DNA of 64,000 bases, from NCBI RefSeq assembly GCF_023897065.1, contig NZ_JAMHIV010000029.1:1-64000 (forward strand). The letters are read 5' to 3'. The stretch's first letter is position 1. Every line of letters starts with the position of its first letter. The position numbers were made by a program, and so were the translations under genes. Below are positions 8,258-17,270 of the stretch, in pieces. The DNA is from Crossiella sp. SN42 (lineage in GTDB: Bacteria > Actinomycetota > Actinomycetes > Mycobacteriales > Pseudonocardiaceae). The notes under the pieces were generated by a model, which saw only the letters and a program-made list of their open reading frames with translations, made no database searches and was not told where the DNA came from.

Positions 8258-9228
8258 GGCGTTGCCTTTCCTGGGTTTCCGGCTCGTCGGCCGGCTACGG
8301 CCCGGGTGATCGAGGGGGCGAGCACGCTCACCAGCAGCAGCAGGCCGGTGACGATGGTGAGCACCTCGGTGGAGGTGTCCCGCAGGATCAGCAGGTTGCG
8401 CAGACCGCCCAGCAGCAGCACGCCGGCCAGCACGCCGAACAGCGATCCCTTGCCGCCGAAGATGGACACGCCCCCCAGCAGGACCGCGGCCACCACGGCC
8501 AGTTCCAGCCCGGAGCCGTTGTCGGCGCGGGCGCTGGAGAAGCGGAAGGTGTAGACGATGCCCGCCACCGCGGCCACCGCGCCGGTGAGCACGAACAGGA
8601 CCAGTTTCACCCGCTTGACCCGGATGCCGGAGAAGCGGGCCGCTTCCTCGTTGGCGCCGATGGCGAACACCGACCGCCCGAACGAGCTGGCGTGCAACGT
8701 GATCCCGAACAGCACGGCCAGCACCGCGGCCAGTGCGATGGGGTAGGGGATGTCCGTGCCGGGCACCGGTGTCGAGCCGAAGGCGGTGTAGCTCGGCGGG
8801 AAGTCCGCGACCGCGGTGTCGCCCAGCACCACCAGCGCGAGGCCGCGGTAGAGCGCGAGGGTGCCGATGGTGACCGCGAGCGAGGGCAGCCCGAGCCGGG
8901 TGACCAGCAGGCCGTTGACCGCGCCGCACACCGCGCCCACCACGATCACGAACGGCAGGATCGCCTCCAGCGGCCAGCCCGCGTTCCACAGCGCACCGAC
9001 CAGCGCGCTGGACAACCCGAGCACCGAGGCCACCGACAGGTCGATCTGGCCTGCCACCACGACCAGGGTCAGCGGCAGCGCGATCAGCGCGATCTCCCCG
9101 ATGTCCAGCCCGAGGTAGAACAGGTTGCCGCCGGAGAGGAACGAGCCGCCGGTGCCGAGCTGACCGGTGACCGCCACGATCAGCAGCAGCACCACCAGCG
9201 CTGTCTCCCAGCGCAGGAACTTACGCAT
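8254..9228 (-). CDS. rhaQ: Rhamnose ABC transporter permease
   Basis: 324-residue integral membrane protein of the ribose/xylose/rhamnose permease family with about ten hydrophobic segments. The conserved loop GQIDLSVASVLGLSSALVGAL and the cytoplasmic coupling segment GANEEAARFSGIRVKRVK are visible. It overlaps the second permease by 8 bp and rhaS by 4 bp. It should form a heterodimeric channel with the product of 9221-10258. Confidence 0.92.
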   Translation of the reverse strand: MRKFLRWETALVVLLLIVAVTGQLGTGGSFLSGGNLFYLGLDIGEIALIALPLTLVVVAGQIDLSVASVLGLSSALVGALWNAGWPLEAILPFVIVVGAVCGAVNGLLVTRLGLPSLAVTIGTLALYRGLALVVLGDTAVADFPPSYTAFGSTPVPGTDIPYPIALAAVLAVLFGITLHASSFGRSVFAIGANEEAARFSGIRVKRVKLVLFVLTGAVAAVAGIVYTFRFSSARADNGSGLELAVVAAVLLGGVSIFGGKGSLFGVLAGVLLLGGLRNLLILRDTSTEVLTIVTGLLLLVSVLAPSITRAVAGRRAGNPGKATP

Positions 9229-10258
9229 GGCTGGTCCCTTCCGCGCGGCGCAACGCCTTCACCAGGCGGAGGGCCAGCAGGCGGTCCACGGTGATCGCGC
9301 TGAGCAACAACGCGCCCGCGATCGCCTGCTGCCAGAACGCGGGGATCTGCAGCACCACCAGGCAACTGGTGATGGTGGCCAGCAGCAGCGCGCCGAGCGC
9401 CGCGCCCGCCACCGTGCCCGAGCCGCCGAAGATCGCCACGCCGCCGACCACCACGGCCGCGACCACCTGGAGCTCCAGCCCGGTGCCGGTGGCCGCGTCC
9501 ACGGTGCCGTAGCGGGCCACCCACAGCGCGCCGGCCAGCCCGGCGATGAGTCCGGAGAGGGCGAAGGCGGTCAGCGTGCGCCTGGCCACCGGGATACCGG
9601 CCAGCACCGCGGCCTGCGGGTTGGAACCGATCGCGTACAGCTCGCGGCCGGAGCGGTAGGAGCGCAGGTACACCGCGGCGATCGCGATGACCAGCAGCGT
9701 GGCCAGCACCAGCACCGGGATGCCCAGGACCCGGCTGCTGCCGAGGTCGAGCAACGTGTCCGGCAGGTTCGCCGCGTTGACCTGCCTGCCTTGGGCCAGC
9801 GCGTAGTCCAGGCCGCGGAAGACGTAGAGGGTGCCGAGGGTGACCACCAGGCTGGGCACGTTGCCGAGGGCGACCAGCGCGCCGTTGAGCAGGCCGCAGG
9901 CCAGGCCGACCGCGACCCCGAACCCGATGCCGGCCAGCAGTGGGGTGCCGGGGTGCTCGGCGAACTGCTGCGCGGTGAGGAAGGCGGACAGGCCCAGCAC
10001 GGAACCGACGGACAGGTCGACGTTGCGGGTCACCACCACCAGGGTCTGGCCGACCGCGAGCAGCGCCACGATCGAGGCGTTGAGCAGCAGGTCGCGCACG
10101 CTCTGCGCCTGCACGAACCTCGGGTTCGCCACGGCGGTCGGGATCACCACCAGGGCGAGCGCGACCAGGATGCCGAGCTCGCGCACCCGGCCGAGGCGAT
10201 CGCTGAGGCGGCGGGCCGCGGTGCGACGCGGCGGCGCGGCCGTGGTCAGCGGCGTCAT
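9221..10258 (-). CDS. rhaP: Rhamnose ABC transporter permease
   Basis: 345-residue membrane permease of the same family as its neighbour. It carries [21 protein letters not shown] in the N-terminal half and [17 protein letters not shown], the coupling helix contacting the ATPase. The start at 10258 overlaps the ATPase stop (ATGA), and the 3' end overlaps the next permease by 8 bp. Which permease is P and which is Q is assigned by order only. Confidence 0.92.
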   Translation of the reverse strand: MTPLTTAAPPRRTAARRLSDRLGRVRELGILVALALVVIPTAVANPRFVQAQSVRDLLLNASIVALLAVGQTLVVVTRNVDLSVGSVLGLSAFLTAQQFAEHPGTPLLAGIGFGVAVGLACGLLNGALVALGNVPSLVVTLGTLYVFRGLDYALAQGRQVNAANLPDTLLDLGSSRVLGIPVLVLATLLVIAIAAVYLRSYRSGRELYAIGSNPQAAVLAGIPVARRTLTAFALSGLIAGLAGALWVARYGTVDAATGTGLELQVVAAVVVGGVAIFGGSGTVAGAALGALLLATITSCLVVLQIPAFWQQAIAGALLLSAITVDRLLALRLVKALRRAEGTSHA

Positions 10259-11757
10259 CGGGCCACCGTCCGGCCGGCCGCGGCCAGCGCCACCCGTTCC
10301 TCGGTGGCTTCGGCCCGGGAGAGCTCCTCGGCCAGGCGGCCCTCGTGCATCACCAGCACCCGGTCGGCCATGCCGAGCACCTCCGGCAGCTCCGAGGAGA
10401 TCATCAGCACCGCCACGCCCCGGCAGGCCAGCTCGGAGAGCAGCCGGTGCACCTCGGCCTTGGTGCCCACGTCGATGCCGCGGGTGGGCTCGTCCACGAT
10501 CAGCACCGACGGCGCTCTGGCCAGCCACTTGGCCAGCACCACCTTCTGCTGGTTGCCGCCGGAGAGCACGCCCACCGGGTCGCTCAGCCGGGCGAACTTC
10601 AGCCGCAGCCGCACCGCCCAGTCCTGGGCCAGCGCGCGTTCGCCGCGCCGCCGCAGCAGTCCGAAGGTGGACAGCCGGGCCAGCGAGGCGAGCGCGGTGT
10701 TGCGTTCGATGGACGCGTCCATCACCAGGCCCTGTTGCCGGCGGTCCTCCGGCACGAACCCGATGCCCGCGGCCATCGCCGCGGTGGGGGAGCCGGGTTT
10801 CAGTCGCCTGCCGCCCACCAGCACCTCGCCCGCGTCCGGCCGGTCGATGCCGAACACCGCCCGCGCGACCTCGCTGCGACCGGCGCCGACCAGACCGGAC
10901 AGCGCGACGATCTCGCCCGCCCTGACCTCGAAGGAGACGTCGGTGAAGACCCCTTCGCGGGTGAGCCGCCGCACCGAGAGCAGCACCTCGCCCGCGGTGG
11001 TGTCCTGCTTGGGGAACAGCTGGGACAGCTCGCGGCCGACCATCCGGCGCACCAGGGAGTCTGGCGTCTCACCGTCGAGCGGGCCGGACCAGACCAGCTC
11101 GCCGTCGCGCAGCACGGTGGCCCGCTGGCACAGCGCGAACACCTCCTCCAGCCGGTGCGAGACGAACAGCACCGCGGCCTGTTGCTCGCGCAACGCCCGC
11201 ACCACGCCAAAAAGCCGCTGCACCTCGTGCGCGGACAGGGCCGCGGTCGGCTCGTCCATGACGATCACGCGGGCGTTGAAGGACAACGCCTTGGCGATCT
11301 CCACCAGCTGCTGGTCGGCGATGGAGAGCCCGCGCGCGGGCCGCGCCGGGTCCAGCCGCACGCCGAGGCGGGCGAACAGCTCCTCGGTGCGGGCGTGCAT
11401 CAGGCCCACGTCGACCCGCCTGCCGAACCGCAGCGGCTGACGGCCCATGAACACGTTCTCCGCCACCGACAGGTCACCGAAGAGCGTCGGCTCCTGGTAG
11501 ATCACCGCGATGCCCGCGGCGAGCGCGCCGGCGGGACCGGCGAAGCGCTGCTGCTGACCGTCGACGAGCACCTGTCCGGCGTCCGGCCGGTGCACCCCGG
11601 CCAGCGTCTTGATCAGCGTCGACTTGCCCGCGCCGTTCTCCCCGAGCAGCGCGTGCGCCTCACCGGGCAGCAGCTGGAGCGACACGCCGGAGAGCGCGCG
11701 CACCGCGCCGAAGGCCTTGCTCACCTCGTCCAGCGCCACCAGGGGAGGTCGGTCCAC
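10255..11757 (-). CDS. rhaT: Rhamnose ABC transporter ATP-binding protein (duplicated ATPase)
   Basis: 500-residue protein with two ATPase domains, typical of monosaccharide importers. Domain 1 has Walker [10 protein letters not shown] (39-47), the signature-like [15 protein letters not shown] and Walker [12 protein letters not shown]. Domain 2 has a degenerate Walker A (GLVGAGRSE), the signature [15 protein letters not shown] and [12 protein letters not shown]. It is the first gene of the operon; a TGAAACG operator lies 14 bp before its start. It powers import through the two downstream permeases. Confidence 0.95.
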   Translation of the reverse strand: MDRPPLVALDEVSKAFGAVRALSGVSLQLLPGEAHALLGENGAGKSTLIKTLAGVHRPDAGQVLVDGQQQRFAGPAGALAAGIAVIYQEPTLFGDLSVAENVFMGRQPLRFGRRVDVGLMHARTEELFARLGVRLDPARPARGLSIADQQLVEIAKALSFNARVIVMDEPTAALSAHEVQRLFGVVRALREQQAAVLFVSHRLEEVFALCQRATVLRDGELVWSGPLDGETPDSLVRRMVGRELSQLFPKQDTTAGEVLLSVRRLTREGVFTDVSFEVRAGEIVALSGLVGAGRSEVARAVFGIDRPDAGEVLVGGRRLKPGSPTAAMAAGIGFVPEDRRQQGLVMDASIERNTALASLARLSTFGLLRRRGERALAQDWAVRLRLKFARLSDPVGVLSGGNQQKVVLAKWLARAPSVLIVDEPTRGIDVGTKAEVHRLLSELACRGVAVLMISSELPEVLGMADRVLVMHEGRLAEELSRAEATEERVALAAAGRTVAR

Positions 11758-11771
11758 GTCCGTCTCCTCGT

Positions 11772-11783
11772 TGAAACGTTTTA
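11772..11783. promoter_or_regulatory. Operator of the rhamnose operon (LacI type)
   Basis: TGAAACGTTTTA, one mismatch from a perfect TGAAACGTTTCA palindrome, lies 14 bp upstream of the first structural gene. It is the strongest member of the TGAAACG family in this window and is placed to block transcription of the eight-gene operon. Confidence 0.65.
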
Positions 11784-11851
11784 AAAACCGGGCTAGGAGC
11801 AGCCTGGGTGCGAAGGGGGCTCAGTGTCAAGATGGCAGAGGTACGATTCGC

Positions 11852-11863
11852 TGTCACGTTTCA
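11852..11863. promoter_or_regulatory. Autoregulatory operator candidate before lacI
   Basis: TGTCACGTTTCA carries one intact TGAAACG half-site (read on the minus strand) and lies 16 bp before the GTG of the divergent lacI at 11880. The left half is degenerate. Confidence 0.45.
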
Positions 11864-11879
11864 AGCGGAGGAGCTGCTC

Positions 11880-12920
11880 GTGAAACCTGCCGTCGGCATC
11901 CGCGAGGTCGCGCGGCGCGCCGGCGTCTCGAACGCGACCGTCTCCAACGTGCTGAACCGGCCGGAGGTGGTCGCGCCCGCCACCCGGCTGCGGGTGCTGG
12001 CCGCGATCTCCGAGCTCGGCTTCGTGCGCAACGAGTCCGCGCGCCAGCTGCGCGCGGGCCGCAGCCGGGTCATCGCCTTCGTGGTGCTGGACGCGGCGAA
12101 CCCGTTCTTCACCGACGTGGCCCGCAGCGTGGAGGACACCGCGCGGGCGGCAGGCCTCGCGGTGTACCTGTGCAACAGCGCCACCGACGCAGGCCGCGAA
12201 CGCGAGTACCTGGAGCTGCTGCACGAACAGCGGGTCGAGGGCATCCTGATCACGCCGGTGGACGCCGACGCCGAGCGGTTCGCCGAGCTGCTGAGCCGGG
12301 GCACGCCGGTGGTGCTGGTCGACCGCGAGACCCAGGACGGCACGCGGTGCTCGGTGGCCGTGGACGACGTGCTCGGCGGCGAGCTGGCGATGACGCACCT
12401 GATCGAGACCGGCCACACCCGGATCGCGATGGTCGGCGGCCCGCTGTCCATCCAGCAGGTGCGCGACCGCCACCAGGGCGCGCTGCGGGCGCTGGCGCAG
12501 GCCGGTCTGCCGCCCGAGTCGCTGACCTTGTTGGAGACCAAGGGTTTGCGGGTGGCCGAAGGCCGCAGCGCGGGGGAGCGGCTGGTGGGGCTGCCGTCCG
12601 CGCGCCGTCCCACCGCCGCGTTCTGCGCCAACGACCTGCTCGCGCTCGGCCTGCTCCAGTCCATGACCCAGCAGGGCCTGCACGTGCCGGAGGATCTCGC
12701 CGTGGTGGGCTACGACGACATCGAGTTCGCCGCCGCCGCGGCCGTGCCGCTCACCTCGGTCCGCCAGCCGCGCGAACAACTCGGCCGCACCGCCGCGCAG
12801 CTCCTGCTGGAAGAGGCCGAGGGCGATCCGGACCACGTGCACCGGCACGTGAAGTTCCAGCCGGAGCTCGTGGTGCGCGCGTCGACCGCGGTGGGCAGGG
12901 GCCGGCGGCCGCGGTCCTAG
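11880..12920 (+). CDS. LacI-family regulator, probable rhamnose operon repressor
   Basis: 346-residue LacI protein with helix-turn-helix GIREVARRAGVSNATVSNVL and a sugar-binding effector domain (DAANPFFTDVARSVED; LLHEQRVEGILITPVD; VVGYDDIEFA). The GTG at 11880 follows GGAGGAG at 11867-11873 and places the helix-turn-helix at the N terminus; an upstream in-frame start at 11808 is less likely. It is divergent from rhaT, with TGAAACG operators on both sides of the 122-bp gap. Its stop codon is shared with the left end of a palindromic MITE (12918-13081). Confidence 0.9.
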   Translation: MKPAVGIREVARRAGVSNATVSNVLNRPEVVAPATRLRVLAAISELGFVRNESARQLRAGRSRVIAFVVLDAANPFFTDVARSVEDTARAAGLAVYLCNSATDAGREREYLELLHEQRVEGILITPVDADAERFAELLSRGTPVVLVDRETQDGTRCSVAVDDVLGGELAMTHLIETGHTRIAMVGGPLSIQQVRDRHQGALRALAQAGLPPESLTLLETKGLRVAEGRSAGERLVGLPSARRPTAAFCANDLLALGLLQSMTQQGLHVPEDLAVVGYDDIEFAAAAAVPLTSVRQPREQLGRTAAQLLLEEAEGDPDHVHRHVKFQPELVVRASTAVGRGRRPRS

Positions 12921-13081
12921 GCCGTGTCGTCAAAGCCCCGCCCGCGGTAGCCGCGCCGGTTTGGCCGCTGGCGGCACGGCCGGAACGCCCGAATACGTCC
13001 GGTATGAGGGCGTCCCGGCCGCGCCGCCAGCGGCCAAACCGATCACGACTCCCGCAGACGGGGCTTTGACGACACGGCCTA
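12918..13081. mobile_element. Palindromic MITE with TA target duplication
   Basis: A 160-bp near-perfect inverted repeat (12920-13079) with arms of about 75-80 bp. It begins GGCCGTGTCGTCAAAGCCCC and ends with the reverse complement of that string. A TA dinucleotide flanks each end (12918-12919 and 13080-13081), the target duplication expected of IS630/Tc1-type transposition. No transposase is present. It inserted exactly at the lacI stop: the TA of the stop is the target and the element's first G completes TAG; without the element the codon would read TAA. It may also act as a bidirectional terminator. Family assignment is inferred from the TA duplication. Confidence 0.75.
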
Positions 13082-13221
13082 ACGGCGTCGAACATGCCGG
13101 TGCTGTGGTCGAACCGAGTCGAATCCGGCTCAGCCGGCGCATTGCTCGTTGACAGGGGCGAAACCGGCTGGCGACAGTCATCGTGATCGTGGTCCGCGAG
13201 TCCCCCTGCCGTGGAGAGACA

Positions 13222-14088
13222 ATGACATTCTTTCGAAAGCGACTCCTGCTGCCCTTGGCCGTCCTCATCACCCAGTTCACCTTGACGGCGGGCGCGGGCG
13301 ACGCCCTGGCCGCGCAAGCCGGACAGGACCGCGCGGCCGACTGCGCGCCCGCCGCCAGCACCGCCGCCGCGCCGAAGATCAAGGTCTGGCTGGCCGGTGA
13401 CTCCACAATGGCCAATCCGAACGGCAGCTGCCCGGCGGGCTGGGGCAGCCAGTTCGGCTCGTTGTTCACCGGCGATGCCACCGTGGTCAACAGCGCCGTC
13501 GGCGGGCGCAGTGTGCAGACCTGGCTGTACGAGTCGAATGTCAAGAACACCAAGGGTCCGGACGGTGAGTGCGTGGTCTCCCCGAAGACCTTCGCCAAGC
13601 GCTGGCTGGACATGCTCAACCCGGACACCGGCATGCGGGCGGGTGACTACCTGATCATCCAGTTCGGCATCAACGACGGCAGCGCGTCCTGTCCGCGGCA
13701 CGTCGGATCGGCCCGTTACCAGGAGCTGCTGTCCATGATGGCCAAGGCGGCCAAGGACCGCGGCGCGCACCCGGTGCTGCTGACCCCGGTCTCGGCCCTG
13801 CGGTGCCAGGGCGGCACCGCGGTCGCCAGCCGTGGTTTCCTCCGGGAGACCGCGGACGCGGCCACCCGCTCCGGGGCGCCGCTGATCGACCTGCACCGGC
13901 TGAGCTACACGCTGTACAACTCGCTGAAGTTCTGCCCGCACGACGGGAACTGGAACACCGGCCCGGTGGGCGCGTTCTTCTGCAACGACCACACCCACTT
14001 CGAGCGGGCCGGGGCGCTGCGGATCGCCGGCGTGGTGGCCAAGGCGTTGCGGGACCAGCGGATCGGGCTCGCCTCGTACCTGCGCTAG
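13222..14088 (+). CDS. Secreted rhamnogalacturonan acetylesterase-like SGNH hydrolase (CE12 type)
   Basis: 288-residue secreted SGNH hydrolase. A signal peptide covers about residues 1-32 (ends ALAA). Conserved blocks follow the CE12 order: LAGDSTMA (nucleophile Ser), AVGGRSVQTW (oxyanion Gly), FGINDGS (Asn) and DHTHFERAGA (Asp/His). The role would be to deacetylate rhamnogalacturonan I, freeing the rhamnose used by the upstream operon. The ATG at 13222 follows GGAGAG; an in-frame start at 13183 would bury the signal peptide. A strong hairpin follows the stop. Confidence 0.88.
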   Translation: MTFFRKRLLLPLAVLITQFTLTAGAGDALAAQAGQDRAADCAPAASTAAAPKIKVWLAGDSTMANPNGSCPAGWGSQFGSLFTGDATVVNSAVGGRSVQTWLYESNVKNTKGPDGECVVSPKTFAKRWLDMLNPDTGMRAGDYLIIQFGINDGSASCPRHVGSARYQELLSMMAKAAKDRGAHPVLLTPVSALRCQGGTAVASRGFLRETADAATRSGAPLIDLHRLSYTLYNSLKFCPHDGNWNTGPVGAFFCNDHTHFERAGALRIAGVVAKALRDQRIGLASYLR

Positions 14089-14097
14089 CGCCTCGCG

Positions 14098-14135
14098 GCG
14101 TGTGGTCCCCCGACCCCGCACGGGGGACCACACGC
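14098..14135. terminator. Bidirectional hairpin terminator
   Basis: Perfect 15-bp stem (GCGTGTGGTCCCCCG and its complement) with an 8-base loop, lying between the convergent ends of the acetylesterase (14088) and the beta-galactosidase (14142). There is no U-tract, which is normal for GC-rich actinobacteria. Confidence 0.8.
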
Positions 14136-14141
14136 CCTGGG

Positions 14142-17100
14142 TCACCGTCCGGCCGTCAGCTCCGCGATCCGGAGGAAGCCGTGCCCGGTGCCCGGCGCGC
14201 GGCTGGTCAGGTCCAGCCGGATGCGGCTGGTGCGCACCGGGCTGAAGGTGATCCTGGTCGGCTGACCGGACGCGGTAGCCCACTCGATCCGGGCATTGCG
14301 CACCGGGACGAACGCGCGTCCGTCCCAATAGGACACAGCGATGCTCGCGGGCAGCGCGTGCGTGGCATCGGTGATGAACGAGGCCCGCACCGAGCCCGTC
14401 CGGCCGGTGTCCGAGGTGGACAGCGACACCCAGTCCTGCTGGTGCGCGCGGCTCACCTCAGGCAGCAGGGCGGTGGCGCGCTTGAGGTAGTAGTTGGACC
14501 AGGCGGTGGCCGGGTTGCCATCGAGCATCGCGGCCGGGAGCGTGTCCGCCCGGCCGGAGTAGCTCGCATCCGCCGCGGGCGCGGCCGCGACATCCGCCGG
14601 CGCGGCCGGGATTTCGGGTTCGGCGGCTCCGGCGCGGCCGCCGGTGGCCGCGACGGTCGCGGTTCCGTCGCGCAGGCCCGGCGCGCTGGCGGTCACCTGG
14701 ATGACCGGAGAGGTCTGTCCTGATCGGATGATGGCCAGCGCCTTGCCGTTGAACGCGGTTCGCGAGTTGGCCTGGTAGTTCTCCGCGCTCTCCTGACGCC
14801 CGTTGTCCAGCCCGGCAAGGCTGCCGCCGTTGACCCGGAAGGAGATCAGGTTGTCAGCCCCCGGTACGACCACCCCGGCCCGGTCGACGACCTCGGCGGT
14901 GACGAAGGTGTGCGACTTGCCATCGGCCTTGGTGGTCTTGCGGTCCGGGGTCAGCTTGATCGCATGCGGTGCGCCCGCGGTGCGGAGCTCATCCCTGGCA
15001 ACCTCAGAGCCGCCACGCTTGGCGACCGCGACCAGCTGTCCAGGCTGGAACGGCACCGACCACGTGAGGTGCAGCTTGCCCGCGCTGCCGTTGGGACTGG
15101 TGTAGCTGCCAGGGAACCGGCCAGTGGTGACGGTCTTGTCGTCCCCGGTCGCTTCGGTGGTCTCCAGGTAGCGGGTGCCATCAACGGTGGTCTTGGTGTC
15201 GAACTTGCGTTCTCCCAAGGACTTGCCGTTGAGGAACAGCTCCACGGTGTCGGCGTTGCTGTAGGCCCACACCGAGACCTGATCGCCCGGCTTGTGGTCG
15301 GTCCAGTTCATCGGCAGCAGGTGCACCATGGGTTCGGCGGACCACTGGCTGCGGAAGAGGTGGTAGAAGTCCTTGGCGAACCCGGCGGTGTCCACCGCGC
15401 CGAAGAACGAGGCCTTCACCGGGAACACGTTGTAGGGCGTGGGCTCGCCGAGGTAGTCGATGCCGGTCCACAGGAACTGCCCGGCGAACCACTTGCGGTC
15501 CCGGTCCTTCTTCAGCCCGTACTCACCGCTGTAGGTCCAGGTCTCCAGGTTGTTGTCATAGGAGGAGACGTTGCGACGCCCCGGCGTGAAGTTCTCCCCG
15601 GTGTTGAGCTGGTCCGGGTCCTGGTAGTAGCCGCGGGTGGAGGTGGAGGAGGAGGACTCGCTCTCGAAGAAGAACTTGTCCGGGTAGCGGGCGTGCAGCG
15701 CGTCGACCGAGGCCGCCGTGTTGTAGTTCAGGCCCATCCCGTCAAGCAGCTTCAGGATCTCGTCCTGCGGCGACCCGGCCGCGGGCACCCGGCGGTACTT
15801 GTCCGAGCCCATCACGATCGGCCGGGTGTTGTCCACCGCCCGCACGTCCGCGATGAGCCGCTTGGCGATCGGGACGCCGATCGCCGCGGTGGAGTCCGGG
15901 ATTTCGTTGCCGATGGACCACATCACCACAGACGGGGAGTTCTTGGCCGCGTGCACCATCTCGCGGATGTCGGCGCTGCTGTGCGCGTCGAAGAAGCGGC
16001 CGTAGTCGTACGGGGTCTTGGGGGTGCGCCAGGTGTCGAAGGCCTCGATCTGCAACAGCAGACCCATTTCCTCGCAGGCCTGGGTGAACTCCGGGGCGGG
16101 CGGGTTGTGCGAGGTGCGCACGGCGTTGACGCCCATGCTCTTCATGATCTGCAACTGCCGGACGATCGCGTCCTTGCTGATCGCGGAACCAAGGGCGCCC
16201 AGGTCGTGGTGCAGGTTGACGCCCTTGAACTTGGTCTCCTTGCCGTTGAGCGAGAAGCCGTTGTCCGGGTGGAAGGCGAAGTAGCGCACACCGGTGCGGG
16301 TGGACACCGCGTCCACGGTCTTCCCGCCCACCTTGACCTCGGTGTCCACTGTGTACAGATGCGGCTGCTCCACCGACCACAGCACCGGTTGCTCGATCCG
16401 CACATCGGTGCTCGCGGTGCGCGGCTGCGCGGCCAGCTCGGCCCGAGTGGTGCCCTGCCCGACGACCTTGCCGGTGGCGTCCTTGACCGTGGCGGTGATC
16501 TCGGCCTGAGCCGGGGAGTTCTCGCTCACCGCGCTGGTCTGCACGCGCATGGTGGCGAAGCCGGACTTGATCGTGTTCGCCAGATCGGGGGTCGTCACGG
16601 TCACGCCGTGGCGGGTGACGTGCACCGGGTCGGTGACGACCAGGCGGACGTCGCGGTAGATCCCGCTGCCGGAGTACCAGCGGCTGCTGGGGATCTGGTT
16701 GCGGGCCCGGACGCTGAGCACGTCGGGGGTGCCGTTGGTGTGGGCGTGCGGGGTGAGGTCGAGGGCGAAGCCGGTGTAGCCGTAGGGGTGGCGGCCGATG
16801 AGCTTGCCGTTGAGGTAGACCTCGGCGTCCATGTAGACACCGTCGAACTCGATGGCCACCTTCTTGCCCGCGACTGATGGTGGCAGGGTGAAGGTCTTGC
16901 GGTACCAGCCGAGCCCGCCGGGCAGGAAGGCGGTGCCCGCGGTGGTGTGCGCGTTCTGCACCGGGTTGAGCCCGATGCTCCAGTCGTGCGGCAGCCGCAC
17001 GTTCCGCCAGGACGGGTCACCCGCACCCGGCTGAGGAGCCTCCGCGCCGGTGGTGTTGACCAAGGAGAACTGCCAGCCGTCGGTGAAGTCGACGGTCCGC

Positions 17101-17225
17101 CCGGTGGGCTTGACCTGTTCCGCCGCAACGGGTCCGGCCGCCGCGGGAGAGCTGAGCAGCCCGGCCAGGACCGTGCAGCCGAGCAGCAGGCTCGACCATC
17201 GTCGTGCCCGTGGTTTCAACAACAT
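14142..17225 (-). CDS. Secreted beta-galactosidase, GH2 family, multidomain
   Basis: About 1027 residues. An N-terminal signal region (MLLKPRARRWSSLLLG to SSPAAAG) precedes a GH2 sugar-binding jelly roll (RLPHDWSIG; GLGWYRKTF), an immunoglobulin-like domain, and a TIM barrel with FKGVNLHHDLG, VNAVRTSHNPP, acid/base Glu in WSIGNEIP and nucleophile Glu in FFESESS. C-terminal beta domains (DUF4982-like, invasin/Ig-like, and an F5/8-like end) follow, consistent with an extracellular polysaccharide-acting enzyme. The start at 17225 begins the signal; ATG 17264 is an alternative 13 codons upstream. It lies 45 bp after the GH53 gene and probably finishes degradation of galactan oligomers. Confidence 0.88.
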   Translation of the reverse strand: MLLKPRARRWSSLLLGCTVLAGLLSSPAAAGPVAAEQVKPTGRTVDFTDGWQFSLVNTTGAEAPQPGAGDPSWRNVRLPHDWSIGLNPVQNAHTTAGTAFLPGGLGWYRKTFTLPPSVAGKKVAIEFDGVYMDAEVYLNGKLIGRHPYGYTGFALDLTPHAHTNGTPDVLSVRARNQIPSSRWYSGSGIYRDVRLVVTDPVHVTRHGVTVTTPDLANTIKSGFATMRVQTSAVSENSPAQAEITATVKDATGKVVGQGTTRAELAAQPRTASTDVRIEQPVLWSVEQPHLYTVDTEVKVGGKTVDAVSTRTGVRYFAFHPDNGFSLNGKETKFKGVNLHHDLGALGSAISKDAIVRQLQIMKSMGVNAVRTSHNPPAPEFTQACEEMGLLLQIEAFDTWRTPKTPYDYGRFFDAHSSADIREMVHAAKNSPSVVMWSIGNEIPDSTAAIGVPIAKRLIADVRAVDNTRPIVMGSDKYRRVPAAGSPQDEILKLLDGMGLNYNTAASVDALHARYPDKFFFESESSSSTSTRGYYQDPDQLNTGENFTPGRRNVSSYDNNLETWTYSGEYGLKKDRDRKWFAGQFLWTGIDYLGEPTPYNVFPVKASFFGAVDTAGFAKDFYHLFRSQWSAEPMVHLLPMNWTDHKPGDQVSVWAYSNADTVELFLNGKSLGERKFDTKTTVDGTRYLETTEATGDDKTVTTGRFPGSYTSPNGSAGKLHLTWSVPFQPGQLVAVAKRGGSEVARDELRTAGAPHAIKLTPDRKTTKADGKSHTFVTAEVVDRAGVVVPGADNLISFRVNGGSLAGLDNGRQESAENYQANSRTAFNGKALAIIRSGQTSPVIQVTASAPGLRDGTATVAATGGRAGAAEPEIPAAPADVAAAPAADASYSGRADTLPAAMLDGNPATAWSNYYLKRATALLPEVSRAHQQDWVSLSTSDTGRTGSVRASFITDATHALPASIAVSYWDGRAFVPVRNARIEWATASGQPTRITFSPVRTSRIRLDLTSRAPGTGHGFLRIAELTAGR

Positions 17226-17270
17226 CGCACCATCCCATGGTGATCTCTGCACTGATATCGACATCCGTGG

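Noticed and set aside
5638-8554. Long plus-strand open frames opposite the rhamnose operon
   Set aside because: Shadows of rhaD, rhaI, rhaM and rhaS; His/Arg/Gln-rich with no domains.
12961-13152. Short ORFs on both strands inside the palindrome (for example a 63-codon plus-strand frame)
   Set aside because: They are by-products of the 160-bp inverted repeat; the two strands read nearly the same peptide and there is no ribosome site.
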